A stretch of DNA of 64,000 bases from Streptomyces hygroscopicus (GCF_026168105.1 NZ_LBMW01000013.1:62001-126000); one strand, 5' to 3'; counted from the stretch's first letter, positions 1-9,449 are shown. The notes: generated by a model not told the origin, from the sequence alone. Made by a program: numbers and translations.

Positions 1-575
1 GGCTCGACACGGTGACGAGCGGTCAGATCTTCCTCGACGAAACCGAGATCACCGGCCTGAAGGACAAGAAGCTCACCCAGCTGCGCCGGGACCGGATCGG
101 CTTCATCTTCCAGGCGTTCAACCTCCTGCCGACGCTCAACGCGATCGAGAACATCACGCTGCCCATGGACATAGCGGGCCGCAAGCCCGACCGCGCCTGG
201 CTGGAGCGGGTCGTGGAGACGGTCGGCCTGGCCGGCCGGCTCAAGCACCGGCCCAACCAGCTCTCCGGCGGCCAGCAGCAGCGCGTGGCGGTGGCCCGCG
301 CCCTGGCCGCCCGTCCCGAGATCATCTTCGGTGACGAGCCGACCGGAAACCTCGACTCGCGGGCCGGCGCCGAGGTGCTGGGCTTCCTGCGCCGCTCGGT
401 CGACGAGCTCGGCCAGACCATCGTGATGGTCACGCACGACCCGGTCGCCGCCTCGTACGCCGACCGCGTGCTGTACCTGGCCGACGGCCGGATCGTCGAC
501 GAGATGCGCCAGCCCACCGCGGAGCAGGTCCTGGACCGTATGAAGGACTTCGACGCCCGGGGGCGCACGTCATGA
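1..575 (+). CDS. ABC transporter ATP-binding protein, MacB/LolD type (5' end outside window)
   Basis: The gene is open from the first bases, so its start and Walker A lie upstream of the window. What remains is the C-terminal three quarters of an ATPase that would power a MacB/FtsX-type exporter at the inner face of the membrane. Visible motifs are the Q-loop region (IFQAFNLLPT), the ABC signature LSGGQQQR, Walker B with catalytic Glu (IIFGDEP), the D-loop and the H-loop His (VMVTHDP). It is closely similar along its length to the complete ATPase at 30637-31407, which shows that only about 70 residues are missing. The stop codon overlaps the ATG of the permease by 4 nt (ATGA), so the two are translationally coupled. 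The substrate cannot be inferred. Confidence 0.95.
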   Translation, partial: LDTVTSGQIFLDETEITGLKDKKLTQLRRDRIGFIFQAFNLLPTLNAIENITLPMDIAGRKPDRAWLERVVETVGLAGRLKHRPNQLSGGQQQRVAVARALAARPEIIFGDEPTGNLDSRAGAEVLGFLRRSVDELGQTIVMVTHDPVAASYADRVLYLADGRIVDEMRQPTAEQVLDRMKDFDARGRTS

Positions 576-3145
576 CCGTCCTGAGGACCTCGCTGCGCAA
601 CTTCTTCGCGCACAAGGGACGTATGGCGCTGTCCGCCATCGCGGTCCTGCTGTCGGTGGCCTTCGTCTGCGGCACCCTTGTCTTCACCGACACGATGAAC
701 ACGACGTTCGACAAGCTCTTCGCGGCGACCGCCTCCGACGTGACGGTCACGCCGGGGACCGCCAAGAGCGACGACGGGAACCCGCAGAGCGGCAAGCCCG
801 AATCGATTCCGGCCTCCGTGCTGGAGCGGGCGCGTACGGTCGCGGGCGTCAAGTCCGCCGAGGGCGGGGTCAGTTCGATGAACGTGACCGTCGTCAACGG
901 CCGTAACGAGAACATGGGGTCGTCCACCGGCGCGCCCACCATCGCGGGCAACTGGACGAAGAACGACCTGCGGTCCATGGAGATCAGCCAGGGGCATGCG
1001 CCGAGCGGCCCGGCCGAGACGATGGTCGACAAGGACACCGCCGACAAGCACCACCTGCGGCTCGGCGACGAACTGCGCACCATCGCGGTCACCGGCGACT
1101 TCAAGGCGCGGATCGTCGGCATCGCCACCTTCAAGGTGACCAACCCGGGTGCCGCCGTCGTCTACTTCGACACCGCGACCGCCCAGCGCGAACTGCTCGG
1201 CGCCACCGGCCGGTTCACCCACCTCAACATCACGGCGGCAGCCGGCGTCAGTGACGAGCAGCTCAAGGGGAACGTCACACGGGCGCTCGCCGGCACGGGC
1301 TCCTTCAAGATCCAGACCCAGAAGGAGCACGCCGACGAGAACCGCAAGAGCGTGGGCGCGTTCATGAACGTCATCAAGTACGCCATGCTCGGCTTCGCCG
1401 GTATCGCGTTCCTGGTGGGCATCTTCCTGATCATCAACACCTTCTCGATGCTGGTCGCCCAGCGCACCCGCGAGATCGGTCTGATGCGGGCGATCGGCTC
1501 GTCCCGCAAGCAGGTCAACCGGTCGGTACTGGTCGAGGCCCTGCTGCTGGGCTTCTTCGGCTCGGTGCTCGGGGTGGGCGCAGGCGTCGGCATCGCGGTC
1601 GGCCTGATGAAGCTCATGTCGTCCCTGGGCATGGACCTCTCCACCCGCGATCTGACGGTCAAGGCGACGACCCCGGTGGCCGGCGTGCTCCTGGGTGTCG
1701 TGGTGACGGTCCTCGCCGCCTACCTGCCGGCACGTCGCGCCGGCAAGGTCTCCCCGATGGCCGCGCTGCGCGACGCGGGCACCCCCGCCGACGGCAAGGC
1801 GGGTCTTGTGCGGGGAATCATCGGCCTGGTGCTCACGGCCGCCGGCGGCCTCGCGCTCTACGCGGCGGCGACGGTGAAGAAGGCCAGCGACGGTTCGCTG
1901 GTGCTCGGCGTGGGAGTCGTCCTGACCCTGGTCGGCTTCGTGGTGGTCGGCCCCCTGCTCGCGGGGGGCGTGGTCCGGGCGATCAGCGTGGTGCTGCTGC
2001 GGATGTTCGGCCCCGTCGGGCGCATGGCCGAGCGCAACGCGCTGCGCAACCCGCGGCGCACGGGCGCCACCGGAGCGGCGCTGATGATCGGGCTCGCGTT
2101 GGTCGCGTGCCTGTCGGTGGTCGGCTCCTCGATGGTGGCCTCCGCGACGGACGAGCTGGACAGGTCGGTGGGCGCGGACTTCATCGTCCAGGGCAACCAG
2201 CGGGTCGTACCGCAGGCCGAGAAGGCCATTGAGGCGACGCCCGGCCTCGCTCACGTCACCCGCTACAAGCTGCTCTCCGCCAAGCTGACCTCGCCCGACG
2301 GGAAGACCGAGGACAGCGGCGTGACGGCGGCGGACCCGTCGTACGCGAGTGATCTGCGCCGCACGACGACGGCGGGGGAGCTCTCGGCGGCGTACGGCAC
2401 GGACGCGATGTCGGTGGGCTCCGACTACGCCAAGAAGCACGGCGTGCACGTCGGTGACACCCTCACCGTCGCCTTCCAGGAGGGCCGGACGGCGAAGCTC
2501 GAGGTCGCCGCGATCACGAACGACAACACGTCGCTCGACAAGGGAGCCCGCTACCTGTCCATCACGACGATGGAGAAGTACGTCCCGGCCGACCGCGTCC
2601 CGCCGAACCAGATCATGTTCGCCAAGGCGAAGGACGGCCAGGAGAAGCAGGCGTACGCGGCGCTGAAGAAGTCGCTCCAGCCGTACCCGCAGTACCAGGT
2701 CCGCGACCAGACCGACTACAAGAAGGAACTGCGCAACCAGGTCGGACAGCTGCTGAACATGGTCTACGGCCTGCTCGCCCTGGCGATCATTGTCGCGGTC
2801 CTCGGTGTGATCAACACGCTCGCCCTGTCGGTGGTGGAGCGCACCCGGGAGATCGGCTTGATGCGCGCGATCGGCCTCTCGCGCCGCCAGCTGCGCCGCA
2901 TGATCCGCCTGGAGTCGGTGGTCATCGCGCTCTTCGGCGCTCTCCTGGGCCTCGGCCTGGGCATGGGCTGGGGCGCGACTGCCCAGAAGCTCCTGGCCCT
3001 GGAGGGCCTGAAGGTCCTCGAGATTCCGTGGGGCACGATCATCGGAGTCTTCATCGGCTCGGCGTTCGTGGGCCTGTTCGCGGCTCTGATCCCGGCGTTC
3101 CGGGCGGGCCGGATGAACGTACTGAACGCGATCGCGACGGAGTAG
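572..3145 (+). CDS. FtsX-like/MacB-type ABC transporter permease
   Basis: An 857-residue permease, the membrane partner of the upstream ATPase. It starts with a short cytoplasmic stretch and a membrane segment near residues 16-36, then a large extracytoplasmic domain. A first FtsX core follows at about 265-400, with the typical VAQRTREIGLMRAIGSSRKQV motif after a helix (quoted only in part: REIGLMRAIG). A second extracytoplasmic domain and a second FtsX core near the C-terminus contain the same REIGLMRAIG motif. This duplicated 2x4-helix layout is the usual form of actinobacterial FtsX permeases. The start is fixed by the ATGA overlap with the ATPase. The system is paralogous to 27691-31407. 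Likely roles are lipoprotein, lipid or peptide export, but nothing nearby picks out a substrate. Confidence 0.93.
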   Translation: MTVLRTSLRNFFAHKGRMALSAIAVLLSVAFVCGTLVFTDTMNTTFDKLFAATASDVTVTPGTAKSDDGNPQSGKPESIPASVLERARTVAGVKSAEGGVSSMNVTVVNGRNENMGSSTGAPTIAGNWTKNDLRSMEISQGHAPSGPAETMVDKDTADKHHLRLGDELRTIAVTGDFKARIVGIATFKVTNPGAAVVYFDTATAQRELLGATGRFTHLNITAAAGVSDEQLKGNVTRALAGTGSFKIQTQKEHADENRKSVGAFMNVIKYAMLGFAGIAFLVGIFLIINTFSMLVAQRTREIGLMRAIGSSRKQVNRSVLVEALLLGFFGSVLGVGAGVGIAVGLMKLMSSLGMDLSTRDLTVKATTPVAGVLLGVVVTVLAAYLPARRAGKVSPMAALRDAGTPADGKAGLVRGIIGLVLTAAGGLALYAAATVKKASDGSLVLGVGVVLTLVGFVVVGPLLAGGVVRAISVVLLRMFGPVGRMAERNALRNPRRTGATGAALMIGLALVACLSVVGSSMVASATDELDRSVGADFIVQGNQRVVPQAEKAIEATPGLAHVTRYKLLSAKLTSPDGKTEDSGVTAADPSYASDLRRTTTAGELSAAYGTDAMSVGSDYAKKHGVHVGDTLTVAFQEGRTAKLEVAAITNDNTSLDKGARYLSITTMEKYVPADRVPPNQIMFAKAKDGQEKQAYAALKKSLQPYPQYQVRDQTDYKKELRNQVGQLLNMVYGLLALAIIVAVLGVINTLALSVVERTREIGLMRAIGLSRRQLRRMIRLESVVIALFGALLGLGLGMGWGATAQKLLALEGLKVLEIPWGTIIGVFIGSAFVGLFAALIPAFRAGRMNVLNAIATE

Positions 3146-3573
3146 CCACCGCGGCGTCCGTGATGCCGGGGGGCACCACGGGCGGGGAGTGCGGTGCAAC
3201 GGGGGACGGCCCGGCGCCGGGGAGCAGCGGCTCTCCGGCGCCGGGCCTTGCCTTTCGGCACCCCGCCGCCGGGCCTTGCCTTTCGGCACCCCGCCGCCCA
3301 GCCACGGGCCGGACAGCCGGATGCGTCCAGGCGGTAGAGCACGGGCCGCACGGCAGATCCAGCCCGTCAGGAGTTCGACGACGAAGCCGTGCGCCGAAGC
3401 GGGGGCCTGCGGCCGGCCCCGGGTGGTCACCCCCGACTCCGGCCGCCTGGCACACCCGGGGTTGTCCACAGGACCGACGCACTCGAGCGCAGCGTCGTAC
3501 GCTGGACAGCCCCGGCCCCCGAAACCTCGCGGCCGGGTGTTCGTGTTGCCCACCCGGGACGGGATACCCCTTC
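3146..3573. other. Intergenic region upstream of mfd
   Basis: These 428 bases hold no convincing gene. Open frames cross the region but have repetitive, compositionally unspecific translations. It contains a 28-bp tandem repeat (3243-3298) and a stretch near 3355-3385 that resembles an interspersed Streptomyces intergenic element. The mfd promoter should lie in the last 100-150 bases, but no clear -35/-10 pair was picked out. Confidence 0.6.
3243..3298. repeat. 28-bp perfect tandem duplication
   Basis: Two consecutive copies begin GGGCCTTGCCTTTCGGCACC, at 3243 and 3271, with a period of 28 bp. They lie about 100 bp after the permease stop codon. The preceding bases carry further GGCGCCGGG-type inverted segments, so the area may fold strongly in RNA. 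Confidence 0.9.
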
Positions 3574-6500
3574 ATGAGCCTTCACGGTCTGCTCGACGCC
3601 GTCGTCAAGGACGCCGCACTCGCGGAAGCGGTGAAGGCCGCCACCGACGGCAACCGGATGCACGTCGACCTGGTCGGCCCCCCGGCCGCGCGCCCCTTCG
3701 CCGTGGCAGGCCTGGCCCGGGACGCCGGCCGGCCCGTACTCGCCGTGACCGCCACGGGCCGCGAGGCCGAGGACCTGGCCGCCGCGCTGCGCACCCTGCT
3801 GCCGTCCGACAGCGTCGTGGAGTACCCGTCGTGGGAGACCCTCCCGCACGAGCGGCTCAGCCCCCGCAGCGACACCGTCGGCCGCCGCCTCGCCGTGCTC
3901 AGACGGCTCGCCCACCCCAGCTCCGACGACCCCGAGACCGGCCCGGTCTCGGTCGTCGTCGCCTCCGTACGCTCCGTGCTCCAGCCCCAGGTCAAGGGCC
4001 TCGGTGACCTGGAGCCGGTCGCGGTGAGAACCGGGCAGCAGGCGGATCTGAACGACATCGTGGACGCCCTGGCTGCGGCCGCGTACTCCCGGGTGGAGCT
4101 GGTGGAGAAGCGCGGCGAGTTCGCCGTGCGCGGCGGCATCCTGGATGTCTTCCCGCCCACCGAGGAACACCCTCTGCGCATCGAGTTCTGGGGCGACGAC
4201 GTCGAGGAGATCCGCTACTTCAAGGTCGCCGACCAGCGCTCCCTGGAGGTCGCCGAGCACGGCCTGTGGGCCCCGCCCTGCCGTGAGCTGCTGCTCACCG
4301 ACGAGGTACGGCAGCGGGCCGCCGCCCTGGCCGAGCAGCACCCGGAGCTGGGCGAACTGCTCGGCAAGATCGCCGAGGGCATCGCCGTCGAGGGCATGGA
4401 GTCGCTGGCCCCGGTGCTGGTCGACGACATGGAGCTGCTGCTCGACGTGCTGCCCGCGGGCGCCATGGCCGTCGTCTGCGACCCGGAGCGGGTGCGCACC
4501 CGGGCCGCCGACCTGGTGGCGACCAGCCGGGAGTTCCTGCAGGCGTCCTGGGCGGCCACGGCGGGCGGCGGTGACGCGCCGATCGATGTGGGCGCGGCCT
4601 CCTTGTGGTCGATCGCGGACGTCCGGGACCGGGCGCGTGAGCTGGGCATGATGTGGTGGTCGGTGTCGCCGTTCGCGGCGGACGACGAGCTGGACACCCT
4701 GGACGGGGACACCCTCAAGCTCGGCATGCACGCCCCCGAGACCTACCGCGGCGACACCGCGAAGGCCCTCGCCGACACCAAGGGCTGGCTCGCCGACGGC
4801 TGGCGCGCGGTGTTCGTGACGGAGGGCCACGGCCCCGCGGCCCGCACGGTCGAGGTGCTGGGCAACGAGGGCATCGCGGCCCGCCTCGACGCCGACCTCG
4901 GGGAGCTGTCCCCGTCGGTCGTGCACGTGTCGTGCGGCTCGATCGACTACGGCTTCGTGGACCCGGCGCTCAAGCTCGCCGTCCTCACGGAGACCGACCT
5001 CTCCGGCCAGAAGGCCGCCGGACGCGACGGCGCCCGCATGCCGGCCCGCCGACGCAAGACGATCGACCCGCTGACCCTGGAGGCCGGCGACTACATCGTC
5101 CACGAGCAGCACGGCGTGGGCCGCTACATCGAGATGGTGCAGCGCACGGTCCAGGGCGCCACCCGCGAGTACCTGGTGGTGGAGTACGCCCCGGCCAAGC
5201 GCGGCCAGCCCGGCGACCGCCTCTACATCCCGACCGACCAGCTGGAGCAGATCACCAAGTACGTCGGCGGCGAGGCCCCGACGCTGCACCGCCTCGGCGG
5301 CGCCGACTGGACGAAGACGAAGGCGCGCGCGAAGAAGGCGGTCAAGGAGATCGCCGCGGATCTGATCAAGCTGTACAGCGCGCGGATGGCGGCGCCCGGC
5401 CACGCCTTCGGCGCGGACACGCCATGGCAGCGCGAGCTGGAGGACGCGTTTCCCTACGCGGAGACGCCGGACCAGCTCACCACGATCGCCGAAGTCAAGG
5501 AGGACATGGAGAAGTCGGTCCCGATGGACCGCCTGATCTGCGGCGACGTGGGTTACGGAAAGACGGAGATCGCGGTCCGGGCCGCGTTCAAGGCGGTGCA
5601 GGACGGCAAGCAGGTCGCCGTCCTCGTACCGACCACGCTTCTGGTGCAGCAGCACTTCGGCACGTTCAGCGAGCGCTACTCACAGTTCCCGGTGAACGTG
5701 CGGGCGCTGTCCCGCTTCCAGACGGACACCGAGGCGAAGGCGGCGCTGGAGGGCCTGCGGGACGGCTCGGTGGACATCGTGATCGGCACGCACCGTCTGT
5801 TCTCGTCGGAGACGAAGTTCAAGGACCTCGGTCTGGTGGTCGTCGACGAGGAGCAGCGTTTCGGCGTCGAGCACAAGGAGCAGCTGAAGAAGCTGCGCGC
5901 CAACGTCGATGTGCTCACCATGTCGGCGACCCCGATCCCGCGCACGCTGGAGATGGCGGTGACGGGCATCCGCGAGATGTCCACGATCACCACCCCGCCG
6001 GAGGAGCGGCACCCCGTACTGACCTTCGTCGGGCCGTACGAGGAGAAGCAGATCGGCGCCGCCATCCGCCGCGAGCTGCTGCGCGAGGGCCAGGTCTTCT
6101 ACATCCACAACCGGGTGGAGTCGATCGACCGGGCCGCGGCGCGTCTGCGGGAGATCGTCCCGGAGGCGCGCATCGCCACCGCCCACGGCCAGATGTCGGA
6201 GCAGACGCTGGAGCAGGTGGTCGTCGACTTCTGGGAGAAGAAGTACGACGTCCTGGTCTCCACGACGATCGTCGAGTCGGGCATCGACATCTCGAACGCC
6301 AACACGCTGATCGTGGAGCGCGGCGACAACTTCGGTCTCTCCCAGCTGCACCAGCTGCGCGGCCGCGTAGGCCGGGGCCGCGAGCGCGGCTACGCGTACT
6401 TCCTGTACCCGCCGGAGAAGCCGCTGACCGAGACGGCCCACGAGCGCCTCGCGACCATCGCGCAGCACACGGAGATGGGCGCGGGTATGTACGTGGCGAT

Positions 6501-7113
6501 GAAGGACCTGGAGATCCGCGGCGCGGGCAATCTGCTCGGCGGCGAGCAGTCGGGTCATATCGCGGGCGTGGGCTTCGATTTGTACGTACGGATGGTCGGC
6601 GAGGCGGTCGCGGACTACCGGGCGTCCCTGGAGGGCGGCGTCGAGGAGGAGCCGCCGCTCGAGGTCAAGATCGAGCTGCCGGTCGACGCGCACGTCCCGC
6701 ACGACTACGCGCCCGGCGAGCGGCTGCGCCTGCAGGCGTACCGCGCCATCGCCTCCGCCAACTCGGAGGAGGACATCAAGTCCGTCCGCGAGGAACTCGT
6801 CGACCGCTACGGCAAGCTCCCGGAGCCGGTCGAGAACCTCCTCCTGGTGGCGGGCCTGCGCATGCTGGCCCGCGCGTGCGGGGTGGGCGAGATCGTCCTC
6901 CAGGGCAACAACATCCGCTTCGCCCCGGTTGAGCTGAGGGAGTCCCAGGAGCTGCGGGTCAAGCGGCTCTACCCGGGAACCGTCATCAAGCCGGCGCTGC
7001 ACCAAGTGCTGGTGCCCCGCCCCAAGACCGCGAAGGTGGGCGGAAAGCCGCTGGTGGGGCGGGAGTTGCTGGGATGGGTCGGGGAGTTCCTGACGTCGGT
7101 CCTGGGGTCGTAG
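3574..7113 (+). CDS. mfd: Transcription-repair coupling factor Mfd
   Basis: An 1179-residue protein, the usual length for Mfd. Mfd binds stalled RNA polymerase, translocates on DNA to release it and recruits UvrA/UvrB for strand-specific repair. The UvrB-like N-terminal module spans about residues 1-340. The RNA-polymerase-interacting (CarD-like) domain is near 505-580, with DYIVHEQHGVGRY. The superfamily 2 translocase core follows, with Walker A GDVGYGKTE near residue 657 and Walker B DEEQ near 757. Helicase motif VI-type sequences (QLRGRVGRGRERGYAY) and the C-terminal TRCF domain (from about 1010) are also present. The open frame extends far upstream, but ATG 3574 gives the family-typical N-terminus (MSLHGLLDAV); the upstream extension is low-complexity and overlaps intergenic repeats. 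Confidence 0.97.
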   Translation: MSLHGLLDAVVKDAALAEAVKAATDGNRMHVDLVGPPAARPFAVAGLARDAGRPVLAVTATGREAEDLAAALRTLLPSDSVVEYPSWETLPHERLSPRSDTVGRRLAVLRRLAHPSSDDPETGPVSVVVASVRSVLQPQVKGLGDLEPVAVRTGQQADLNDIVDALAAAAYSRVELVEKRGEFAVRGGILDVFPPTEEHPLRIEFWGDDVEEIRYFKVADQRSLEVAEHGLWAPPCRELLLTDEVRQRAAALAEQHPELGELLGKIAEGIAVEGMESLAPVLVDDMELLLDVLPAGAMAVVCDPERVRTRAADLVATSREFLQASWAATAGGGDAPIDVGAASLWSIADVRDRARELGMMWWSVSPFAADDELDTLDGDTLKLGMHAPETYRGDTAKALADTKGWLADGWRAVFVTEGHGPAARTVEVLGNEGIAARLDADLGELSPSVVHVSCGSIDYGFVDPALKLAVLTETDLSGQKAAGRDGARMPARRRKTIDPLTLEAGDYIVHEQHGVGRYIEMVQRTVQGATREYLVVEYAPAKRGQPGDRLYIPTDQLEQITKYVGGEAPTLHRLGGADWTKTKARAKKAVKEIAADLIKLYSARMAAPGHAFGADTPWQRELEDAFPYAETPDQLTTIAEVKEDMEKSVPMDRLICGDVGYGKTEIAVRAAFKAVQDGKQVAVLVPTTLLVQQHFGTFSERYSQFPVNVRALSRFQTDTEAKAALEGLRDGSVDIVIGTHRLFSSETKFKDLGLVVVDEEQRFGVEHKEQLKKLRANVDVLTMSATPIPRTLEMAVTGIREMSTITTPPEERHPVLTFVGPYEEKQIGAAIRRELLREGQVFYIHNRVESIDRAAARLREIVPEARIATAHGQMSEQTLEQVVVDFWEKKYDVLVSTTIVESGIDISNANTLIVERGDNFGLSQLHQLRGRVGRGRERGYAYFLYPPEKPLTETAHERLATIAQHTEMGAGMYVAMKDLEIRGAGNLLGGEQSGHIAGVGFDLYVRMVGEAVADYRASLEGGVEEEPPLEVKIELPVDAHVPHDYAPGERLRLQAYRAIASANSEEDIKSVREELVDRYGKLPEPVENLLLVAGLRMLARACGVGEIVLQGNNIRFAPVELRESQELRVKRLYPGTVIKPALHQVLVPRPKTAKVGGKPLVGRELLGWVGEFLTSVLGS

Positions 7114-7328
7114 GCGCTTTCCGGGGCTTGGGGCTCGGGGCTCGCACCTGGGCTCGTGGCTGAGGGCTCGTACCGGACTCCTCTCACCACTGGTGATACG
7201 CCCGGCGTGCACCCGTTTCCCCCCTGCGGGTGGTATGGACATGACTCCCGGCGGCTACCGTGAGATCAGTGAACCGCACCCGTGGAGGGCGGTTCGGAAA
7301 AGCGGTACATGCAAGGGGAGGGCGTCGA

Positions 7329-8069
7329 GTGGTGCGTCTGAGGGGTGGGGTCGCCGCCGCTGCTCTGGTCCTGGTGGCCGTGAGCGGCTGCACGAAGGGG
7401 ACGACAGGGTCCGCGGGGCCGCAGGAGACGAAGGGGTCCGCGGGCCCGAAGGGAACGGCGGCGGGTGGCACCGCCCTTGCCGCGGTCGACTCGCTGACCG
7501 TGAAGGGGCGGGCGCCGAAGACGGGGTACAGCAGGGACCGGTTCGGCACACCGTGGGCGGACACGGACTCCAACGGGTGCGACACCCGCGACGACATCCT
7601 CAAGAGGGACCTGAAGAACGTGAAGTTCACCGGCGGCACCTGCAAGGTCGCCTCGGGCGTGCTGCAACCGGACCCGTACGGCGGTGAGGACGTCACCTAC
7701 ACACGGGGCCGCAGCCTGGTGGACATCGACCACCTCGTGGCGCTCTCGGACGCCTGGCAGAAGGGCGCCACGTACTGGGACGCCGGCAAGCGCATCGCCC
7801 TCGCCAACGACCCGCTCAACCTCCTGGCGGTCGGCGCGGCCCCCAACCGCAGCAAGGGCGACGGCGACGCGTCGACGTGGCTCCCGCCGAACAAGGCCTA
7901 CCGCTGCACGTACGTCGCCGCGCAGGTGGCCGTGAAGAAGAAGTACGAACTGTGGGTCACGGACGCGGAGAAGGAGGCCATGAAGAAGGTGCTGTCGGCC
8001 TGCCCCGACCAGAAGCTGCCGACGGGCGGCAACCCGACCGAGGCGCCCACGCGGTTCCACGAAGGCTGA
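7329..8069 (+). CDS. Secreted HNH-type (DUF1524-like) lipoprotein
   Basis: About 246 residues. GTG 7329 (or the adjacent GTG 7332) is chosen because AAGGGGAG lies 8 nt upstream and the resulting N-terminus is a clean lipoprotein signal: VVRLRGG, a hydrophobic stretch, then lipobox VSGC followed by TKG. A longer frame from 7260 would put charged residues before it. The C-terminal half resembles the DUF1524/GmrSD-C type HNH nuclease fold: DIDHLVAL with the paired D and H, then LANDPLNLLAV, NRSKGD and WLPPN. Proteins of this kind are common in Streptomyces and are thought to be extracellular nucleases. The enzymatic role is inferred from the family; the export signal is seen directly. It converges on the lipoprotein gene at 8157-8906. 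Confidence 0.85.
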   Translation: MVRLRGGVAAAALVLVAVSGCTKGTTGSAGPQETKGSAGPKGTAAGGTALAAVDSLTVKGRAPKTGYSRDRFGTPWADTDSNGCDTRDDILKRDLKNVKFTGGTCKVASGVLQPDPYGGEDVTYTRGRSLVDIDHLVALSDAWQKGATYWDAGKRIALANDPLNLLAVGAAPNRSKGDGDASTWLPPNKAYRCTYVAAQVAVKKKYELWVTDAEKEAMKKVLSACPDQKLPTGGNPTEAPTRFHEG

Positions 8070-8075
8070 CGAGGC

Positions 8076-8107
8076 CCGCACGGCGCGAGGTCCGCACGGC
8101 GCGAGGT
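8076..8107. repeat. 16-bp tandem duplication after the HNH gene
   Basis: Two perfect copies of CCGCACGGCGCGAGGT follow one another directly, starting 7 nt after the upstream stop codon and running into the terminator-like hairpin. Confidence 0.85.
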
Positions 8108-8139
8108 CCGGACCGGCGCGGGGTGCGCCGGGCCGGACC
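8105..8139. terminator. Bidirectional terminator-like hairpin
   Basis: GGTCCGG and CGGCGC on the left pair with GCGCCG and CCGGACC on the right, separated by a 2-nt mismatch bulge. The hairpin lies between two convergent genes (7329-8069 and 8157-8906). It has no T-run, which is normal for Streptomyces. Confidence 0.6.
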
Positions 8140-8156
8140 CTGCCGCCCCGCTCGTG

Positions 8157-8906
8157 TCAGCCGTTCAGCTTGTCCAGGTCGAGGACCTTGCCCTTGGGCG
8201 CGGTGGCCGGCACGGGCTTCTCGTAGTCGCTGAAGAAGAGCGTGCCGGGGTCCTTCTTGGAGGTGCTGGTCACCTTCAGCAGGTACGGCTTGCCCTGTGT
8301 GGCGACGTACAGCGTGTAGCGGTCCTTGCCGTCCTTCTCCTGCAGGATGACGGCCGGAGTGCCGTCCACCGTGGTGGTCGTTGAGCGGGTCGCGTCGGAG
8401 TTCATGTCCCCGGCGCCGCCCAGCACCGTGCTCAGGTCGCAGAAGCTCGCGATGTCCTTGGCGTCCTTGCCCTTGGCGGACATCTTGGTCCACTTCCCGG
8501 CCATCATGGCCACGACCGCGTCCGTGTCGGCCTTGGACTCGCCCTTGCTCTGCGCGCGCAGGAACGCCGCGTCGTACTTCATGTAGATGGTGTCGCCGGT
8601 CTTGACGAGGTCGGCCTTGCCCTGCCCGTCCATGCTCATCGTGCCGGCGCACTCGCCCTTCTTGTTCAGGGCAAGGTCCATCGAGATCGTGCCGCTGCTC
8701 TGGTCGTCGGGGACGTCCCCCTTCATCCGCAGCGAGGTGGCACCCGTGGTGGCCTTCAGGGCCCGGTCGGCGATCTCGCCGCCGGTCAGCCCGGCGAAGG
8801 GCCCCTTGGGCTTGTCGTCCGCCTTGTTCTGGCCGGGCAGACAGCCGGTGAGTCCCGTGGTGGCCGCGGCGGCGAGACAGAGGGCGGCAAGTGCGGTGCG
8901 ACGCAT
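8157..8906 (-). CDS. Putative LppX/LolA-like lipoprotein
   Basis: A 249-residue exported lipoprotein. The signal peptide MRRTALAALCLAAAATTG ends in lipobox LTGC, so the mature N-terminal Cys is lipidated and the protein sits on the outer face of the membrane. The mature part alternates strands typical of a LolA/LppX-type half-barrel: RMKGDV, GTISMDLALN, VKTGDTIYMKYD, a variable helical section, then DRYTLYVATQGKPYLLKV. One conserved-looking Cys pair (Cys in GECAGT and in ASFCDL) could form a disulfide. The family is associated with carrying lipids or lipoproteins across the cell envelope, but no substrate is suggested here. The gene is monocistronic and converges on 7329-8069. Confidence 0.75.
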   Translation of the reverse strand: MRRTALAALCLAAAATTGLTGCLPGQNKADDKPKGPFAGLTGGEIADRALKATTGATSLRMKGDVPDDQSSGTISMDLALNKKGECAGTMSMDGQGKADLVKTGDTIYMKYDAAFLRAQSKGESKADTDAVVAMMAGKWTKMSAKGKDAKDIASFCDLSTVLGGAGDMNSDATRSTTTTVDGTPAVILQEKDGKDRYTLYVATQGKPYLLKVTSTSKKDPGTLFFSDYEKPVPATAPKGKVLDLDKLNG

Positions 8907-9032
8907 GGGAGTTCCTTGAAGTGAGGTGACGTGCGATGAGATCGGATGTGCGGGCAGGCGGAGGGAGCCGGGGGCACCGTGTGACCGGGCGCCCTGCCGG
9001 GCAGGGTGGAACGGGACTGCCGGGGCGGCGGG

Positions 9033-9221
9033 TCAGGATGTCTTCTTCCAGCCCCCGCAGCCGGTGGTCTTGAAGTAGGCGTCGGAGCGCTCCCCCGCCG
9101 AGGCGGAGGCCCCCTTGCCGCCGTTCCCGGCCGCCTGGTTGTTGCCCGCGTGCGCCGGCACCCTGCCGATGACGACCCCGCCGAAGACGGCCCCCGGCAC
9201 GATCCTGCTCAGCATGCCCAC
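9033..9221 (-). CDS. Small exported peptide (62 aa), unknown function
   Basis: A short gene. GTG 9221 is chosen because AGGGGAGG lies 7 nt upstream; ATG 9215 is the alternative. The product has a short basic start, a hydrophobic stretch (IVPGAVFGGVVIG) and a possible signal peptidase site after VPAHA. The mature peptide of about 37 residues is Gly/Ala/Ser-rich and ends in YFKTTGCGGWKKTS, with a single Cys and a basic tail. A sigma-70-like promoter sits upstream. I do not recognise the family. The export signal and RBS are visible; secretion is inferred. Confidence 0.6.
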   Translation of the reverse strand: MGMLSRIVPGAVFGGVVIGRVPAHAGNNQAAGNGGKGASASAGERSDAYFKTTGCGGWKKTS

Positions 9222-9285
9222 GACGGTTCCTCCCCTGGCTCGACGGAGATCCGCCGTTTCGGCAGATCGCTCGTTCGGTGCGTCA

Positions 9286-9314
9286 ATAAGACCAGAGCCT
9301 GTGAACCGAGTCAA
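9286..9314 (-). promoter_or_regulatory. Putative sigma-70-type promoter for the 62-aa gene
   Basis: On the minus strand, TTGACT (9314-9309) is followed by a 17-nt spacer and TCTTAT (9291-9286). The predicted transcript would have a leader of roughly 60 nt before GTG 9221. It lies in the divergent region shared with the methylase-like gene. Confidence 0.45.
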
Positions 9315-9449
9315 CATGACGTAAGGGTCGAGTCCAGTACACGTGCGTGAAGGGGTGGATCCTGCGTGGGTCGGTATGCTCGACGTCACACGGGGAGGGC
9401 GCCGCGACGGACCACGACGGCGCCGCACAGGGCAGAGGGGAGCCGGCCG

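Noticed and set aside
23..3553. A 1176-residue open frame on the minus strand opposite the ABC genes
   Set aside because: It is the mirror of high-GC codons in the real genes: the product is Arg/Gln/His/Leu-rich with no domain, and the plus-strand genes have clear motifs.
3028..3573. N-terminal extension of Mfd by 182 residues
   Set aside because: The extension is low-complexity and crosses the permease end and the intergenic repeats; ATG 3574 gives the family N-terminus.
7260..7328. Earlier GTG start for the HNH lipoprotein
   Set aside because: It would place 23 mostly basic residues before the signal peptide, and the RBS fits GTG 7329.
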